From Casuarina equisetifolia (taxonomy: Eukaryota; Streptophyta; Magnoliopsida; Fagales; Casuarinaceae), in contig CM052356.1 in assembly GCA_028551475.1 (NCBI GenBank), forward strand, positions 19,123,884 to 19,187,883: a DNA stretch of 64,000 nucleotides, written 5' to 3'. The notes beneath the pieces were generated by a model. It made no database searches and was not told the origin of the DNA. It saw only the letters and a program-made list of their open reading frames with translations. The position numbers and the translations under genes are program-made. Numbering within the stretch: position 1 is the first letter of the stretch; every line of letters begins with the position of its first letter. Positions 1 through 12,148 of this stretch are shown piece by piece.

Positions 1-1289
1 TTATATCTATAATTCTACCTCTCATGACCTTAATCTTTGCAACAGTGATAAAACTCTTTGGACTTTGATTTCTGAACCTATTAGTTACAATTTTAAAGAC
101 ATGACACAAAATCCATTTTTTGATAATTTTTGCTTTCAAAGTTTTAGTATATTAGTCATAAAAACTATATATTGATGATTAGGAGCAAATCATGGAGTTT
201 GGATTTCGTCAAACTAAAGCTTAAGTTTATTTCTTTTAGGGAATAAGTACGTTAAAAAAGTGATTACACATTACTATGATTTTCTACGAAGCTTCAACTA
301 TTATGCTTTCATGGCCGGCCTATTATCATTCAACAAAACCACTTTGATTATGCAAATATTAAAAAAGGATTAGATTTTCGGCTGGCAGAAGCCACGAAAT
401 CCTGATTCCTCCAACTGCTTAGAAGGTGCAAAGAAAACCCAAAAATGTTTCGCAAGTCTAGACATTTCTAAGTGGGTTCATCGCAATAGTCAGAAAACAA
501 TCAAGAAATTACAACCATAATTCATGAACTACGCGTGTAAAACAAAGTTTTAGCATACGATTCAATCCATGTAAAGCTAATGCAGTGTTTTAATTTTTAT
601 AAATCAGTTTTAAAGAGAGTATAAGTTTTCTAACATATTATAAAACCTTGTGGTTCAAATAAATAAGTTCATGTGATCTATGATTTAAATAAAAAGTCTC
701 CTATGTGACATTACTCATAAAACCCAAATTTCACTTCATGATTGTTGTAATGGATAATGTTAGAATGTCCTCCAATACTTGTAACCTACTCTAAAATACT
801 TTATAATTATATTTATGTAAATTGTCTTTTTTTATACCATTTGATTATTTAAAGAAGAAAGTACATTTTTGTTGCAACATGAATAATAAATTTCACATTA
901 TTATTCTAAGGTTCTTGGATAAATAAACTTACATATTTATTAAAAAGATCATATGTTACTAATAATTATATTAGAATTTCGGTTTATATAATAATAGATT
1001 TCACTAATGCTCAAATCAGTTTTTAAATTAAATACTGGACCTATTAACTTAAACAATTATTACATAGGTTCAAGATTATATATTAGACTCCCGTTGTTAC
1101 TGATCAAGGTTTGATGTTGAAGATTATATATCAGTTTTCCAAATTCATCTTCATCCTCACTAACTTGGGTTCAACAACCATGAAATTCAAATGAAAAAAA
1201 AAAAAAAAGAAGAGAAAGGATGATTTCCAAATCGCCTATATGTACAATCACATTCTTTAACTTTCTTGCGTTTGCAAGACAAAACTGCA
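1..1289. other. 3' flank of DUF620 gene, AT-rich
   Basis: No gene is seen here. The stretch is strongly AT-rich with stops in all frames, and holds a run of A at about 1194-1208 just beyond the stop of the minus-strand DUF620 gene. Its right edge probably includes that gene's 3' untranslated region. Confidence 0.6.
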
Positions 1290-4272
1290 CTAGCTGATCG
1301 GAACTGCTTGCTCGCCATCTTGGAGTTCCTTCTTAAGCTCAGCAGGCGGCAAGAAGCAATCCATGGACAACCCACGGATGTTGAAACCGACCTCTTCGAT
1401 TTTCCAGGTTTCTTCAATCTTCCGCTTGTGATTATACGCCTCTCCGTACCTATACAGCGTCGTTGCAGTCCTTCCGCCGTGCGCAATGTTAATCCCGTCG
1501 ACGTATTTGTAATCCTTGATCACCGATTCCATGCTTGTTTCCCAAAAGACACTGTCGCTTCCTTTGATGGACTTCATCCTCACCAGCTTTGTGTCCTCGA
1601 ATTGGACGAGAAGCCCTGTGCGTTGGCTGAAGTAGCCCCACACTGTGTGGTGAACGATCTCGGTTTTGGGTGTGCTTTGAGCTTTGAGGATGTGGGGGGC
1701 CGTCTCAAGCTTGAGAATGAAGCAATCTTCATCGTCGATGGTTTTCTCTCCAATGCATACAGCATCTAGGAACAAGTTGGCCGTGCACCTGGGATCCAAT
1801 CCCTGTTGGGATCACACAGTCGAAAGAATATATGGTAAATGCAAAGGATTGACAACAGTTTGTGCCAGGATGTTGACGATGATCGGAAGTACTGTGTAAC
1901 CGATGAAATTTTATAAGATGCATATTTGTTGAAGAAGTTAAGATGAAAAGGCTATTGTCATGTGCAACTCCAACAAAGAGATTAAATAAGAAAACCAAAC
2001 ACTGTTTTTCCATTCCTTGCTTAGGGAAATTATAGTTTTTCATTTTTACCATAAGTATGAAGGGTTAAAAGAGATCTAACTTGTAACTTCTTCCAGCAAG
2101 TTAATTGTCAAGAGAAGATGATATATAAACAAATTAACATGATATCATGTCAAGATATTAATGATGTTGGATGATTATCATTTTTAACATATTATTTCAT
2201 CTTGAATATATAAAATTCATATTTAATGTACTTAAAAATTTAGATAAAATTATTTTTTTATTTGACTTTATATTGTATGTGATCTTAACTTGAGAGTATG
2301 TCACAAATCTTAACATTTATATTTATAGATTAGATATATAAATTCATTTACTTATCAAAAAAAAAAAACATAAAAAATTCAATCTATAAGTAATGAAATG
2401 ATGCTCACAAGTCAAATAAATGTAGTTTAAGTGTTGAAATGTTACACATGAGTAAGGGCAAATACCATGCCAGAAATAGTTCAACTTTATTCTTTAAAAC
2501 AATTCTTATGAAAATGAGACATTTGAATAAATAGAGAGAACATCAACTAAAGATATTAAAGATATAGGATAGCAACTATTTTCATTGCAGACATCATCTT
2601 TTGTAATTTTGTAATTGTTGATACTATTTAAGTGTACTATTAGAAAGATCAGCTATCAGAGCAAATTCTGGTTTTCGCATAATGTATATACCTGGAAGAA
2701 GCGGCGCAGGGGCCTTGGAGGGCCTTTATTAGCATGACAAGGTTGAGAGGAAGACTGATTCCAAGCCACCTTGCCATTGCTGCCTGCACTGACCTTGAAA
2801 CCAGAAACAACCAATTCCAAGAACCATAAGTCCGGATTCTTTTGCCAAAGCACGAACCCACCAATCTCAGAATTGCCTCTGGCACGGACACTGTCATCGC
2901 CCGGGCACATTTCCGACCCAACCATCTTCACCTGTCCCACAGCATACATGCTGTTCACTGAATTTAACGCTACTTGTCCACCGGTGGCGGCTACATACTG
3001 TTGTACTATATATTTGGCTGTCGAAGCTTCCTGTTCGTTGAAAAAAGGTATTCACTAGTTATTAATGAGACATGGAAATTTTTGACATGATTAGGCATGG
3101 GTTACAGGACAATTATCAGTCAAATTACAGCCTTATGAACTCTTCGGGCATTTCATCTTTATGAATACAAGTATGTTGAGTAAAGAATCTATTCAAGAAA
3201 CGTGAGGCATGGGATGGAGGAGGTGATTGTTGTCTTCCTTTGGTAAATTGCAAGGATCTAGCTATCTTCATAGAATGAAAGGATTGAAATAGTGTTAGAA
3301 GACTCCCTTCCTCCTTAAAGTTAAAAAGAATATACTTTCATATTTAAGAAGTATAAGATGTTAATATTTTAACAATATAAGATAAATATAAGATTTTAAC
3401 AATCCTTCAGCCTAAACTTGAGGAATACTCACTACAAGGACTCACCTAAACTCACAAACAAATGAGTTTCTCACTTGAGACTTGAGTTTTAATATTTAGT
3501 TAAAAGACCCACCTTTTTCCTTTAAGCAACTCATGAAATAAGAAAAATACTTATACATATAAATAGTCCAATAGTATAACATTTAAATTTCAACATATAT
3601 GATATTTCAAATCCATTTTCTTAAATAACTCTATACATAATATTTTCTTCTTCTTCTTCTTCTTTTTCCCTAAATCCACGTAAAAGAAATATATTCATAT
3701 CTTTTCCAAAAAAGATTCTCAAAATTATTCCTTGACAAAGAAGAGAATCTCTCATATTACCCCCACCCCATAATAAATAGGTCGTTTTTAGGGTAGCTAC
3801 TACCACCTTTTTTCTCAAAACATACAGCCATAATTATAACTAGATAGATTCTGTAAAAATGAATATTTGAACTGGAGGAAAATTAAAATCGTAAAGATTG
3901 GGTAATTCTTTTTCATTTTAAGATGATTATGCAACTCAAAACACAACATGTCTTGTCTTGAGAGGAAGAAGACACGTTCATGCTTACAATAGAGCAATCT
4001 CTAATGGGGCGGGTGAGCGGTTGGTCCGGCTGCACCTGAAAAGGTACCAGAGGAGAACCAACAAGCTTAAGCAAAGCCATAAACTCGCTGTTGGATGCAG
4101 CCGCGAGATGCGACGACTTATCTGCTCCTTGAGCTTTCATCAGCGCACGCAGATTCTGCCACCGCAGGGCGGCGTTGCTGCCCATGTTGGTGAACATCTC
4201 CTCCGGGATCGGCACCTCCAGGACGGTCTCCAGGCCGTCTTCCTTGTCAAAATTCGGGCACAGCTTTCTCAT
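1290..4272 (-). CDS. DUF620 family protein, three exons
   Basis: Coding exons on the minus strand are 3988-4272, 2692-3030 and 1290-1802, all joined in phase 0 with GT/AG borders; the product has 378 residues. The start is the ATG opening MRKLCPNFDKEDGLETVLEV, the usual N terminus of this plant family. An in-frame ATG seven codons upstream (4291-4293) is possible but lies outside the conserved block. Family hallmarks seen in order: EVPIPEEMF, NAALRWQNLRALMKAQ, KYIVQQYVAATGGQ, GGFVLWQKNPDLW and GLDPRCTANLF followed by EDCFILKLE. DUF620 proteins are plant-specific, with no established biochemical role; some databases label them lipase-like, which I would not rely on. The C terminus stops soon after the conserved LPPAELKKEL, so the usual variable tail is very short. 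Confidence 0.88.
3644..3664. repeat. (TTC)n microsatellite
   Basis: Short run of TTC/CTT triplets inside the first intron of the DUF620 gene. Confidence 0.7.
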
Positions 4273-6332
4273 GGAAAGGGACAATCTCATCATGTAAACG
4301 GAGAATATGTGTGGAAACGCTGAGAAAAAGAGAAAGAGTGAAGGTATTCCGAGAAGACGAATGGAAAACCTTCCTCTTTCTGGCCTTAAACTGGGCTCTG
4401 GGTGATTGAATGGAGCTGGTGATTTTCGTGGGAAAACGATGGAAATGAGCATTGACGACGAGAAGGAAAGGAGGGAGAGTTTCTTGCCTAAGGTGCTCCT
4501 TGCGCGTAGGTGTCGTGCAGGCGCAGTTTTAGCGTACATATATTTGGGGTCTCCTCTGTTTAAGGACTCTTCACCACCTAACTCAGAACGGACCGTAGAT
4601 TAATCGGTTCTGCTACTTTGCATGTAACCAACCGCATGAAGCCACTGAAGTTGGATTCTGTCATCCCGGTAGCCAATCCTTCCCAATACTATACTGTCGG
4701 AACTTGTGTTCCGTTCAGATTTTTCTCACGCTCCTAGAAAACACCTGTGAATGACCCTGATCCGGCCTAACAATTTCAAAAAAATGGTCCCAAGTTTTTG
4801 GTTTGCTTTGTATTATGTCTAGATGGAACTCTTGCATTCTAAATATCTAAGATATGTTCAAGTTGGGGGAGAGGGAGAGGTGGGGTGTGGGGGTTGAATA
4901 AGTGTGTTTTACTAAGCTTTATATCACCGCTTATAAATCTTTCTGTAGTTAGCATAATCCCATCTTCGTTTTTGGCAAGGCATACGTAGGACAATTAGCT
5001 AGCGACGACCTCATGTTCTATCTAACAGTTACTACACCATTTTACTGCATGAGTAATAAAACCAGCTTTCTGTATTACACCACGTAACTAGCTGAAACAG
5101 GCTGCTTCCTACTTGCTAAACAAAGAACAACTTACCTACTTTGACGACAAGAACTGTTAAGCCACGCTAACATTTCATATCTTATCTTATCTCATTATCA
5201 TTTATATATATGAAAAAAGGGGTCATATAAGCCTGTCAATAATGTGGGGTTTGAAGAAACGTAAAACAGAATATTTTGTATTTCGTTTACAGTGGACGTT
5301 TGAAATTCAATAACGACATTCGAGACATATTTCGACTTAGTACTGGACTTAATTATGCTTTGTTGTCTTAAGAAACACAAGAAATACTTATTAATTGAAT
5401 CAACCGTTACTTTCAGAGGGGTCACCATTTTATTGGATAAACAAATCCAGCTTCCTCTCCATTAGTGGTCTGAAAAGATCCATACGGGAATAATCATAAG
5501 ACTAAGAGTTGAATACGCATGGCCTAGTGCTAGTCGACTGGGTCAAAACGCGTGTGAATTCAAGCAAAGCTCTTTTTCTTCTGCCTTGTAGTGTTTGTTG
5601 ATATGTCCACGAGGGCATGCAACTGGAACTGCATGGCTGTATAAACCTTGTTTTCTTTAACCTGGAATGGATTTCATGTCTCGGCCATGTTCAAGAGTTT
5701 TCTTGTTCTTTTCTCCTTTCTATATATTTTCTTATGGTAGGACTGTTCCTTGTTTGGTATACATGCTAACCTATTAGAAGATAATCCTCATCAAGTAAGG
5801 CCAAAGGTTAAGCCATCGTTGTACTTTTCCTTTTGTAGCATAAGATCTTAATATTTACATTCACATGTAGTTTCATGCTGGATATTGATTTTTGCATAAA
5901 CCCTTTGAGCTAATTATTAATGTTCTTTAGAAATCACTACTTTCTCAAGTCACAGCATATTAAAGGTTCCATGTTTTTAGCATTTGCCCACCTATCAAAT
6001 AAGAATTGGGTTTCTTTAATGGTGTTTAATAATCCTAATGATTGTTTTGAGAATGTATGACAGTGTATGTTTTGGCTAACTGGAATGATTAAACAATCAC
6101 TACACGTATTTTTCACGTAAGTGTGTACGTTTACGAAGCCAGCATCCTAGCTTGACGGCCATTGTCGAAAGCTACAATCGCAAGGGGGATTCCTTGTAGC
6201 TTTCGAGGAAAAACGATATGTAACTCATTATCGAGACAGATTTTCTGGCAGGCTTGGTCATACTAATTCTTCATGGCCGGCCTCGACGTCTATATATTCG
6301 GCCACTCTCGTGAATTACAGCCGTTTCAGAAA
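4273..6332. other. Divergent intergenic region, DUF620 / OVATE gene
   Basis: No gene is supported here. The region must carry the promoters of the DUF620 gene (leftward) and of the OVATE gene (rightward). It contains a G-rich run at 4865-4893. The remaining open frames are short and resemble no family I know. Confidence 0.5.
4865..4893 (+). other. G-rich tract with G-quadruplex pattern
   Basis: Four runs of three or more G (5, 3, 4 and 5 G) are separated by loops of 3 to 6 bases on the plus strand, which fits the standard G-quadruplex pattern. It lies about 600 bp upstream of the DUF620 start codon, on the non-template side for the rightward OVATE gene. Folding and function are inference. 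Confidence 0.45.
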
Positions 6333-7193
6333 ATGGTTAAACGTTTCAAGTTTAGATTCCCTTTCCAATTCTGTCGTTTCAGTCACCGGTCTTCTCCCCC
6401 GGAAAATCCATTGCCGGAGATTTACCAGCCGTATCGAGTAAACAACAGAGCACTGGATGTTGCGTGCCCAACGCTCACTGCCCCACCATCGACACCGGAA
6501 AACCCAATCAACATTCGCCACGTGTCTAAGAAGATCGTCTCCGTCGGCTGCGGGTGCGGATCGAGATCGCGGACGCAGAAGTTGTACAGCGCCGGGCCGT
6601 CGCCCGATTACGCGTGGAAGAAAGAAGCTCAAGGGCCAAACCAATCTCAACGGAATAAATCAAGGGTTTCAAAAAGCGAGGAGAGATGCAACGACGCCAG
6701 TACAAGTGTGTTATGCATCAACGCCGACGAAGAACAAGAGAGCGAATCCCTGGTTTTTTCCTCGACAAGCTTCTCGAACGATTGGTCTAACGAGTTCATC
6801 GACCCGGTGGAGATCGCGAGAGGGGAATCCGCGCGGATGGAAACGGATATCGTGAAGAAAAGCAGGGAGCTGAAAAGATGCGAATCCATTGCGGCGAGTG
6901 CGTCGGCGTTGCGGCGGAGGATATTGCGGACGATGCATGGGACGAAGGTGAGGGAGAGCTTCGCGGTGGTGAAGAGGACGGAGGATCCATACGAGGACTT
7001 CAAGAGGTCGATGTTGGAGATGATATTGCAAAAGCAGCTTTTCGAGACCAAGGACTTGGAGGAGCTCTTGCAGTGCTTTTTGTCTCTGAATTCGGCGTCG
7101 TATCATGGAGTTATTGTGGAGGCCTTCTCGGAGATTTGGGAGCTATTGTTCAGTGACTCCCCGGGCAACGGCCGAGCTTCGCTGGGACTTTAA
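6333..7193 (+). CDS. OVATE family protein (transcriptional repressor), intronless
   Basis: A single exon of 286 residues. The C-terminal OVATE domain (about residues 217-275) reads DPYEDFKRSMLEMILQ, then LEELLQCFLSLNS and FSEIWELLF. OVATE family proteins are plant nuclear repressors that bind TALE homeodomain proteins and cytoskeletal TRM proteins and shape organ growth. The middle is low in conservation but has KKIVSVGCGCGSR, a cysteine/glycine patch shared with OFP6/7/8-like members. The start was placed at the second ATG because it opens MVKRFKFRFP, the basic N terminus common in the family, and has A at -3. An in-frame ATG at 6273 would add 20 residues but has T at -3. No intron is typical for this family. 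Confidence 0.9.
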   Translation: MVKRFKFRFPFQFCRFSHRSSPPENPLPEIYQPYRVNNRALDVACPTLTAPPSTPENPINIRHVSKKIVSVGCGCGSRSRTQKLYSAGPSPDYAWKKEAQGPNQSQRNKSRVSKSEERCNDASTSVLCINADEEQESESLVFSSTSFSNDWSNEFIDPVEIARGESARMETDIVKKSRELKRCESIAASASALRRRILRTMHGTKVRESFAVVKRTEDPYEDFKRSMLEMILQKQLFETKDLEELLQCFLSLNSASYHGVIVEAFSEIWELLFSDSPGNGRASLGL

Positions 7194-8340
7194 CTTTCTG
7201 GATTATTTCTGGAATTACTTTTACTTGTTTTTTTTTTTTTCTTTTTTAGACTAAGTCTTTTGATTGTGTAAAACACGTTGGCTTTGGGAGTGAGATTTTT
7301 GGGTGTCCCCTTGAACCACAAAATATATAATATTTTTTATGAGTTTTGTTGTGATCAAATTTACTACTTGACGTTACTAGAAGAAAATGCCTTGCAGATC
7401 ACGCGAGGATCATACCGTATATAGTCTTAACTATTTTACTTCTAGCGGCATTGACCGTGGGGAATAAACGGTAATGGTTTTCACGCTACACTAACACATC
7501 AGACTCTCGTAGAGAATGAGTTTTAAACTTGAAACCTCACAGGTAAAGGAGGCCTCAAGTCACAAGTAATTCCATTGTATGATTAGCATTTTAACCCAAT
7601 ATTTTTCACATTTTCTTAACAATCAATTATAACAAAAGTAATCTTTTATGACATAGTATGATTGTTCAATTTCGCTTGCGATGAATTGAATTCTCATAAT
7701 ATGTGTTTTCTTATAACCTAAAATGCTTACCAAACTTTGATTGATGACTTAAATTGAGAACCAATGATTTTTTCCCCAATAGATTTTTTTCATGTTCAAG
7801 ATGCTAGGATGTGTTAAACATGATATAAATAAATTTCTCACATTATCAACTGAGATATTTGATGTCTTCCACATGTGTGAAGATATCTCATTTTTTTACC
7901 TTTGATCCAAACGAGGATTGAACATTTTAAACAACATCATCCAAGATTCTAATGATTTTAGTGTAAAATTTGGTAAATATCAAGGATCAAGTGAAATTTT
8001 TTGGGAATTTTATTAAGTGTATCAACCTATAATTTGGAAAAGTTTACACGAGAATATTGAGATCGACATTACAGCAGCAGACCTTCAAAGAAAATCATTT
8101 TAACAGAAATCACAAACTCCTTCACGCCAATGCATAGCCTTCTCCTCACGTAGATACAGTACAGTTCATGCCAATGGAAATATGAACAAAAGTATCACCG
8201 GGTCAGGCGGTCGAAATTCCTGCGTCAGGCCAGCCTCAGATCTTTGTTATTAAACGTATGACACCCTTCATAGTAAGCCAGTTCCCTTCGGCCCTATCAG
8301 ATGCCAAAAATGCGAGTTAAAACAATCAAGTATCTCCAAA
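7194..8340. other. Convergent intergenic region
   Basis: This lies between the stop codons of the OVATE gene and the leftward 806-residue gene. It should hold both 3' untranslated regions. A T-rich run follows the OVATE stop at about 7228-7238. No coding stretch is supported. Confidence 0.5.
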
Positions 8341-11300
8341 TTAGTCTGCCAGCAGAACCTCCTTTTCAGTGTCAGATTCCGAAAAGGATGCCGTTTCATC
8401 TTCAAAAAACCTGACATGGCACAGCGTTCCACCAGCTTCATCTGCAAAAGTAATTTTCTTCCTCTCCTTCTGGACTACGTTTCCTGAAGAAGTAGAAGCA
8501 TCCTCGGCCAATCTCTGAGATTGATCGACCGAAATTCTGTCAGCTTCATCAACAAAGGTGGATTTCTTCCTTTGCGTTTGGACTACATTTCCGGAAGAAA
8601 CAGAACCTTTCTCAGTCATTCTCTGCAATGAACAAAAGGAAATAAATCTCGAAAATACGAGAAGCCAGAAACAAGTAATTAATCATTCTGCTTCTCTCCT
8701 CAGTGAAACAAGGGAAGGGAACAAACCATGATCCTACAAAAGCGGTTGCAGTCCCTTGCCATCATGGAAAGCCACCTTTTTGTGCTTTCTTCAACTCTCG
8801 TTGCACTTCTAATTGCCATTCTTGCCTGCCAACATAAAGGAAGGGTCAATATGGATGTTTTCTCGTTCATTTACCATACTCATCACCAGAAAAGATTGCT
8901 CCACGCATATGCATTTGTGTACACCTCAGAGTTATGTGAAAATTTCTATAATAGCAAAAATAGACCAAACAAGACAACAAAATTTTTGCCTAAAAAAGTT
9001 GAGAGAAGCTTCAAACTTCAGTTTGTGGCATACGGGACACAGAATGCATATTCTATTATACACCACATGCTGATCGACGCATGCAAAGATGTTAGCAAGG
9101 AGACAAAGGCTTCATGCAAGCTTTATAGTATCCTTAAAAGCTAAGAGAAGACAAATTTAAGGTTCAGTCCCCAGCAGCTTTGTCAAAATTGGACGTGATT
9201 TTTATCAATAATGAGTCCAGTTTTTACTTCTATGGAAGTCAACCAGGTCGAAGCCAAACCAGTACCAGTGTTAAATCAACCATTCACATAAGGGTAAATT
9301 TACACTTGAGCCACTTCTATATAAACAAAGAAAGAGCGCAAAAAAACCCACAGTCTCCAAATAGGGAAGTTGATCTATGCATAGTAACTTCTAGACAGTT
9401 TAAGTACAACAGTAAGAAAAACATAGTGCAAACAGCTAAGCCCAATTATTACCAATGGCCAAGTCAATGTTAAGCAACATAAGTGCCTCTAAAGATCAAC
9501 ATGAGAGTAATAAGCAGGTACAAGTTAGATTAGCTGACTTAGATGGACAAGATCTTACGAATTCAACAATCAAAAGGTCAATGATCCATTGTAAATTGGA
9601 TTCCAGTCACACTTCAACAGAATTATATGCAAGAATACCACCACTGTAAAGCATACTTCTATTGATATTCAATGGATTTATGGCATCTTAGCAAACTGGA
9701 AAAACAAAACGGAATATTTTCAGCTACAAACCCAGGTTAGTTTTAATGCCCCTTTTACTAGCTAAAAAGTAAAAAAGAAAAATTCATTTTGCGTAAAAGC
9801 TCACCCTATCGACATTATATTTCAAGGATGAAGCTGAATAGGTTTGAGGTAGCATCCTCTCTTCTACTATGTCCTTCATGATTTGCAACTCTTTCGTGAG
9901 TTTCATGGCAAGACATTCAAAGTCTTTCATCTGCTGCTGTGAGAATTCTATGGCACTCTCTGAACAACTCTGGATGGAGGTACACCCAGTGCTGAAACGC
10001 GGCACAGCACATGGAAGATGAGGAACATTGGGAACACCAGAGTGATGGAACCTTCTCTTATGGTTCTTTGTTTTCCTAGTAATTTGTTGGCGGTTAATGT
10101 TGAGTCCAACTCCACTGATCTGATTGGGTCCTTCAATGCTATCAAACTTATTCTTCCCAAAGTACAGTTCCCTCCTACATTCTTCAGTCATAAAGGCCAA
10201 GAAGGGGAAAAAGAATAAGATAGTGAATGGGTACAGAGAAAATCAAAGTGCTTTGATCTTAACAAAGATCAAACAAACATATATTATATACCAGAATGGT
10301 GACGTATCACTAAAATGATATTTTTGCAACAGGAACAAAGTCATTTCTTAGCATTCAGTCATGATGTATTATTTGTACAAGTTGAGAAAAGAAAACGTAC
10401 TGTAGTTTTCATCATCAGGCAACTCAAAGGAATTCATCGCCTTAAGAAGTCTTTCCTGAGAAGTTGGAGAAATGGCCTGAAGGTGAAAACACATGATGAA
10501 GAACAATATCTAAAAATGTAAATCAAGCTAATTAAAGATAGCATTGACATTCACATACCTTTCTGGTTGCAAAAAGCCTCTCAGGGGGTTGCTGTGACTT
10601 TGAATCACGATAATGTCCAAATCCAGCTGTTATCATAAGCTCATCAGTTGCATCAAAGGGATTTATCTCTCCTGAGTCATTTGTCTCTGCATTAGAACAG
10701 GCAGACTTTTGGGATTGTTTATCTCCACACGGATCATTAACAACAGAGACCAAACAGCTGCCGGGACTGAAGCTGCAGTCATTGGTAGAGTTGGCTACAA
10801 GACTGACTTCAGGATTTGAAGGTAAATCAGCTGTGATGCTATTCTCGGACAGGCATGCATCACCTCCACCACATAGTTCCAAGGCCGGAAGGGGCTTCAC
10901 TTCATTGTCGATCTGTAAAAACATTTCATTCATAGAACTACTTTCAGAGTTACCAGATACACAAGAGCTATGATCAATAACAGAAGAAATTATTTCTGAG
11001 GGGGTGTCATTAGGAACTGGATGGGTTGCTTTCTCAGACTCTGGTACCAGCAAATCTGAGTGCTCATGACTGGCTGTTTCTGTATTATCTGGTTTCACAG
11101 AATAGTCACATGAGGACATTGCATACTGAAGGGGCTGGGGATCTGCACATTCCATATATTCACATGAGGATCTTGCAAACTGAAGGGGCTGGGGATCCGC
11201 ACATTCCATATATTCATATGAGGACATTGCAAACTGAAGGGGCTGGGGATCCGCACATTCCATATATTTATAGGACATGTCATCAGTAATGCAGTGTTGT

Positions 11301-12148
11301 GGTTCTTTTCTTAATACAATCGACAACTGTGTCTCCAACACATATTCGTCAGCTGTCTCACACTGTTCCCTAGATACCATCTCCAGCGAACCCTTTGGCT
11401 CATTACAAATCAAGGAAGAGTTGCCTCCAACACAGTTGACATTTTGGCAATCTGCGTAATTCAGTTCAGGCACTTCAAGTTTAATATTGAGAGCTGGCCA
11501 CGAATCCCCACATGATTGCACAAATACTTCATCACTTGGAACCTCTTCAGGTTTAACTATCGCTATGGCTCTTTGAGGTGAATTTGAGGCCTTGTTTTTT
11601 ATGCATTTTTTCTTCACCTTCATATCCTTTGAAACCTTAGATTTCCAGCTAATGAGAGGCTCCATGAGATCAAAATCTTCTTCCTCCACTTTGACCTGTT
11701 CTAAACTGGAAGTTTCAGCAGTTTCTTTACTTGGTTCAATAGACTTTGAGCGTTTCCTTTTCTTTGCTTTACATCTCTCCTTGATTTGGTTCAATGTCAT
11801 ATTGCCAAATCCCGGATCAACAGCATCTTTGTTAATTATCTTGTCAGCAGCATTGCAAAAAAAGTCGGAAACTTCAGGCTTCTTTTTGATTGTTCTTCTG
11901 TCCGCCAAAGGTAGATATGGGATTTCGGTCTCAATACTGTCATCGTCAAACGAAAAACTATCAATCCCGTTTTCTGGACAAAATGTTGGAAACAAATTGG
12001 GAACTTTAACATCTACGCTTTCATATATTTCTTGAAGCCTCTTGAACTTGAGTGCAGGCCTTCCACGAGTAATGTTGATGATTTTTGTCACTAAACCACC
12101 TTTTACAGCCTGGATAAAGTGCAAATGGTTGCAACTCCTTAACTCCAT
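8341..12148 (-). CDS. Uncharacterised plant protein with internal repeats, 806 residues
   Basis: Five coding exons on the minus strand: 10559-12148, 10397-10476, 9805-10174, 8727-8825 and 8341-8622, giving 806 residues in one frame. I do not recognise the family. The N terminus (MELRSCNHLHFIQAVKGGLV) looks conserved. A lysine-rich KAKKRKRSK block near residue 140 could be a nuclear signal. Residues about 294-348 carry three 18-residue tandem repeats. A helical, possibly coiled-coil stretch (FECLAMKLTKELQIMKDIVE and onward) precedes the C terminus. The last exon holds two related SSGNVVQ..RKK.TF.DEA segments; the second has KKITF, which fits the RVxF motif for binding protein phosphatase 1. 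The exon 2 donor (AC|GTTTTC) is weak, but it is the only one that keeps frame. A nuclear scaffold or PP1 regulator is inference only. Confidence 0.72.
11105..11266 (-). repeat. 54 bp x 3 in-frame tandem repeat in coding exon
   Basis: Three consecutive 54 bp units encode YMECADPQPLQFAMSSYE and two close variants (FARSSCE and YAMSSCD at the ends). They differ by only a few bases, so the expansion is recent compared with the rest of the gene. Confidence 0.85.

Noticed and set aside
8728..9144. 138-codon plus-strand frame in the middle of the 806-residue gene
   Set aside because: It is antisense to coding exon 4 and its introns; it starts opposite a conserved exon and has no homology.
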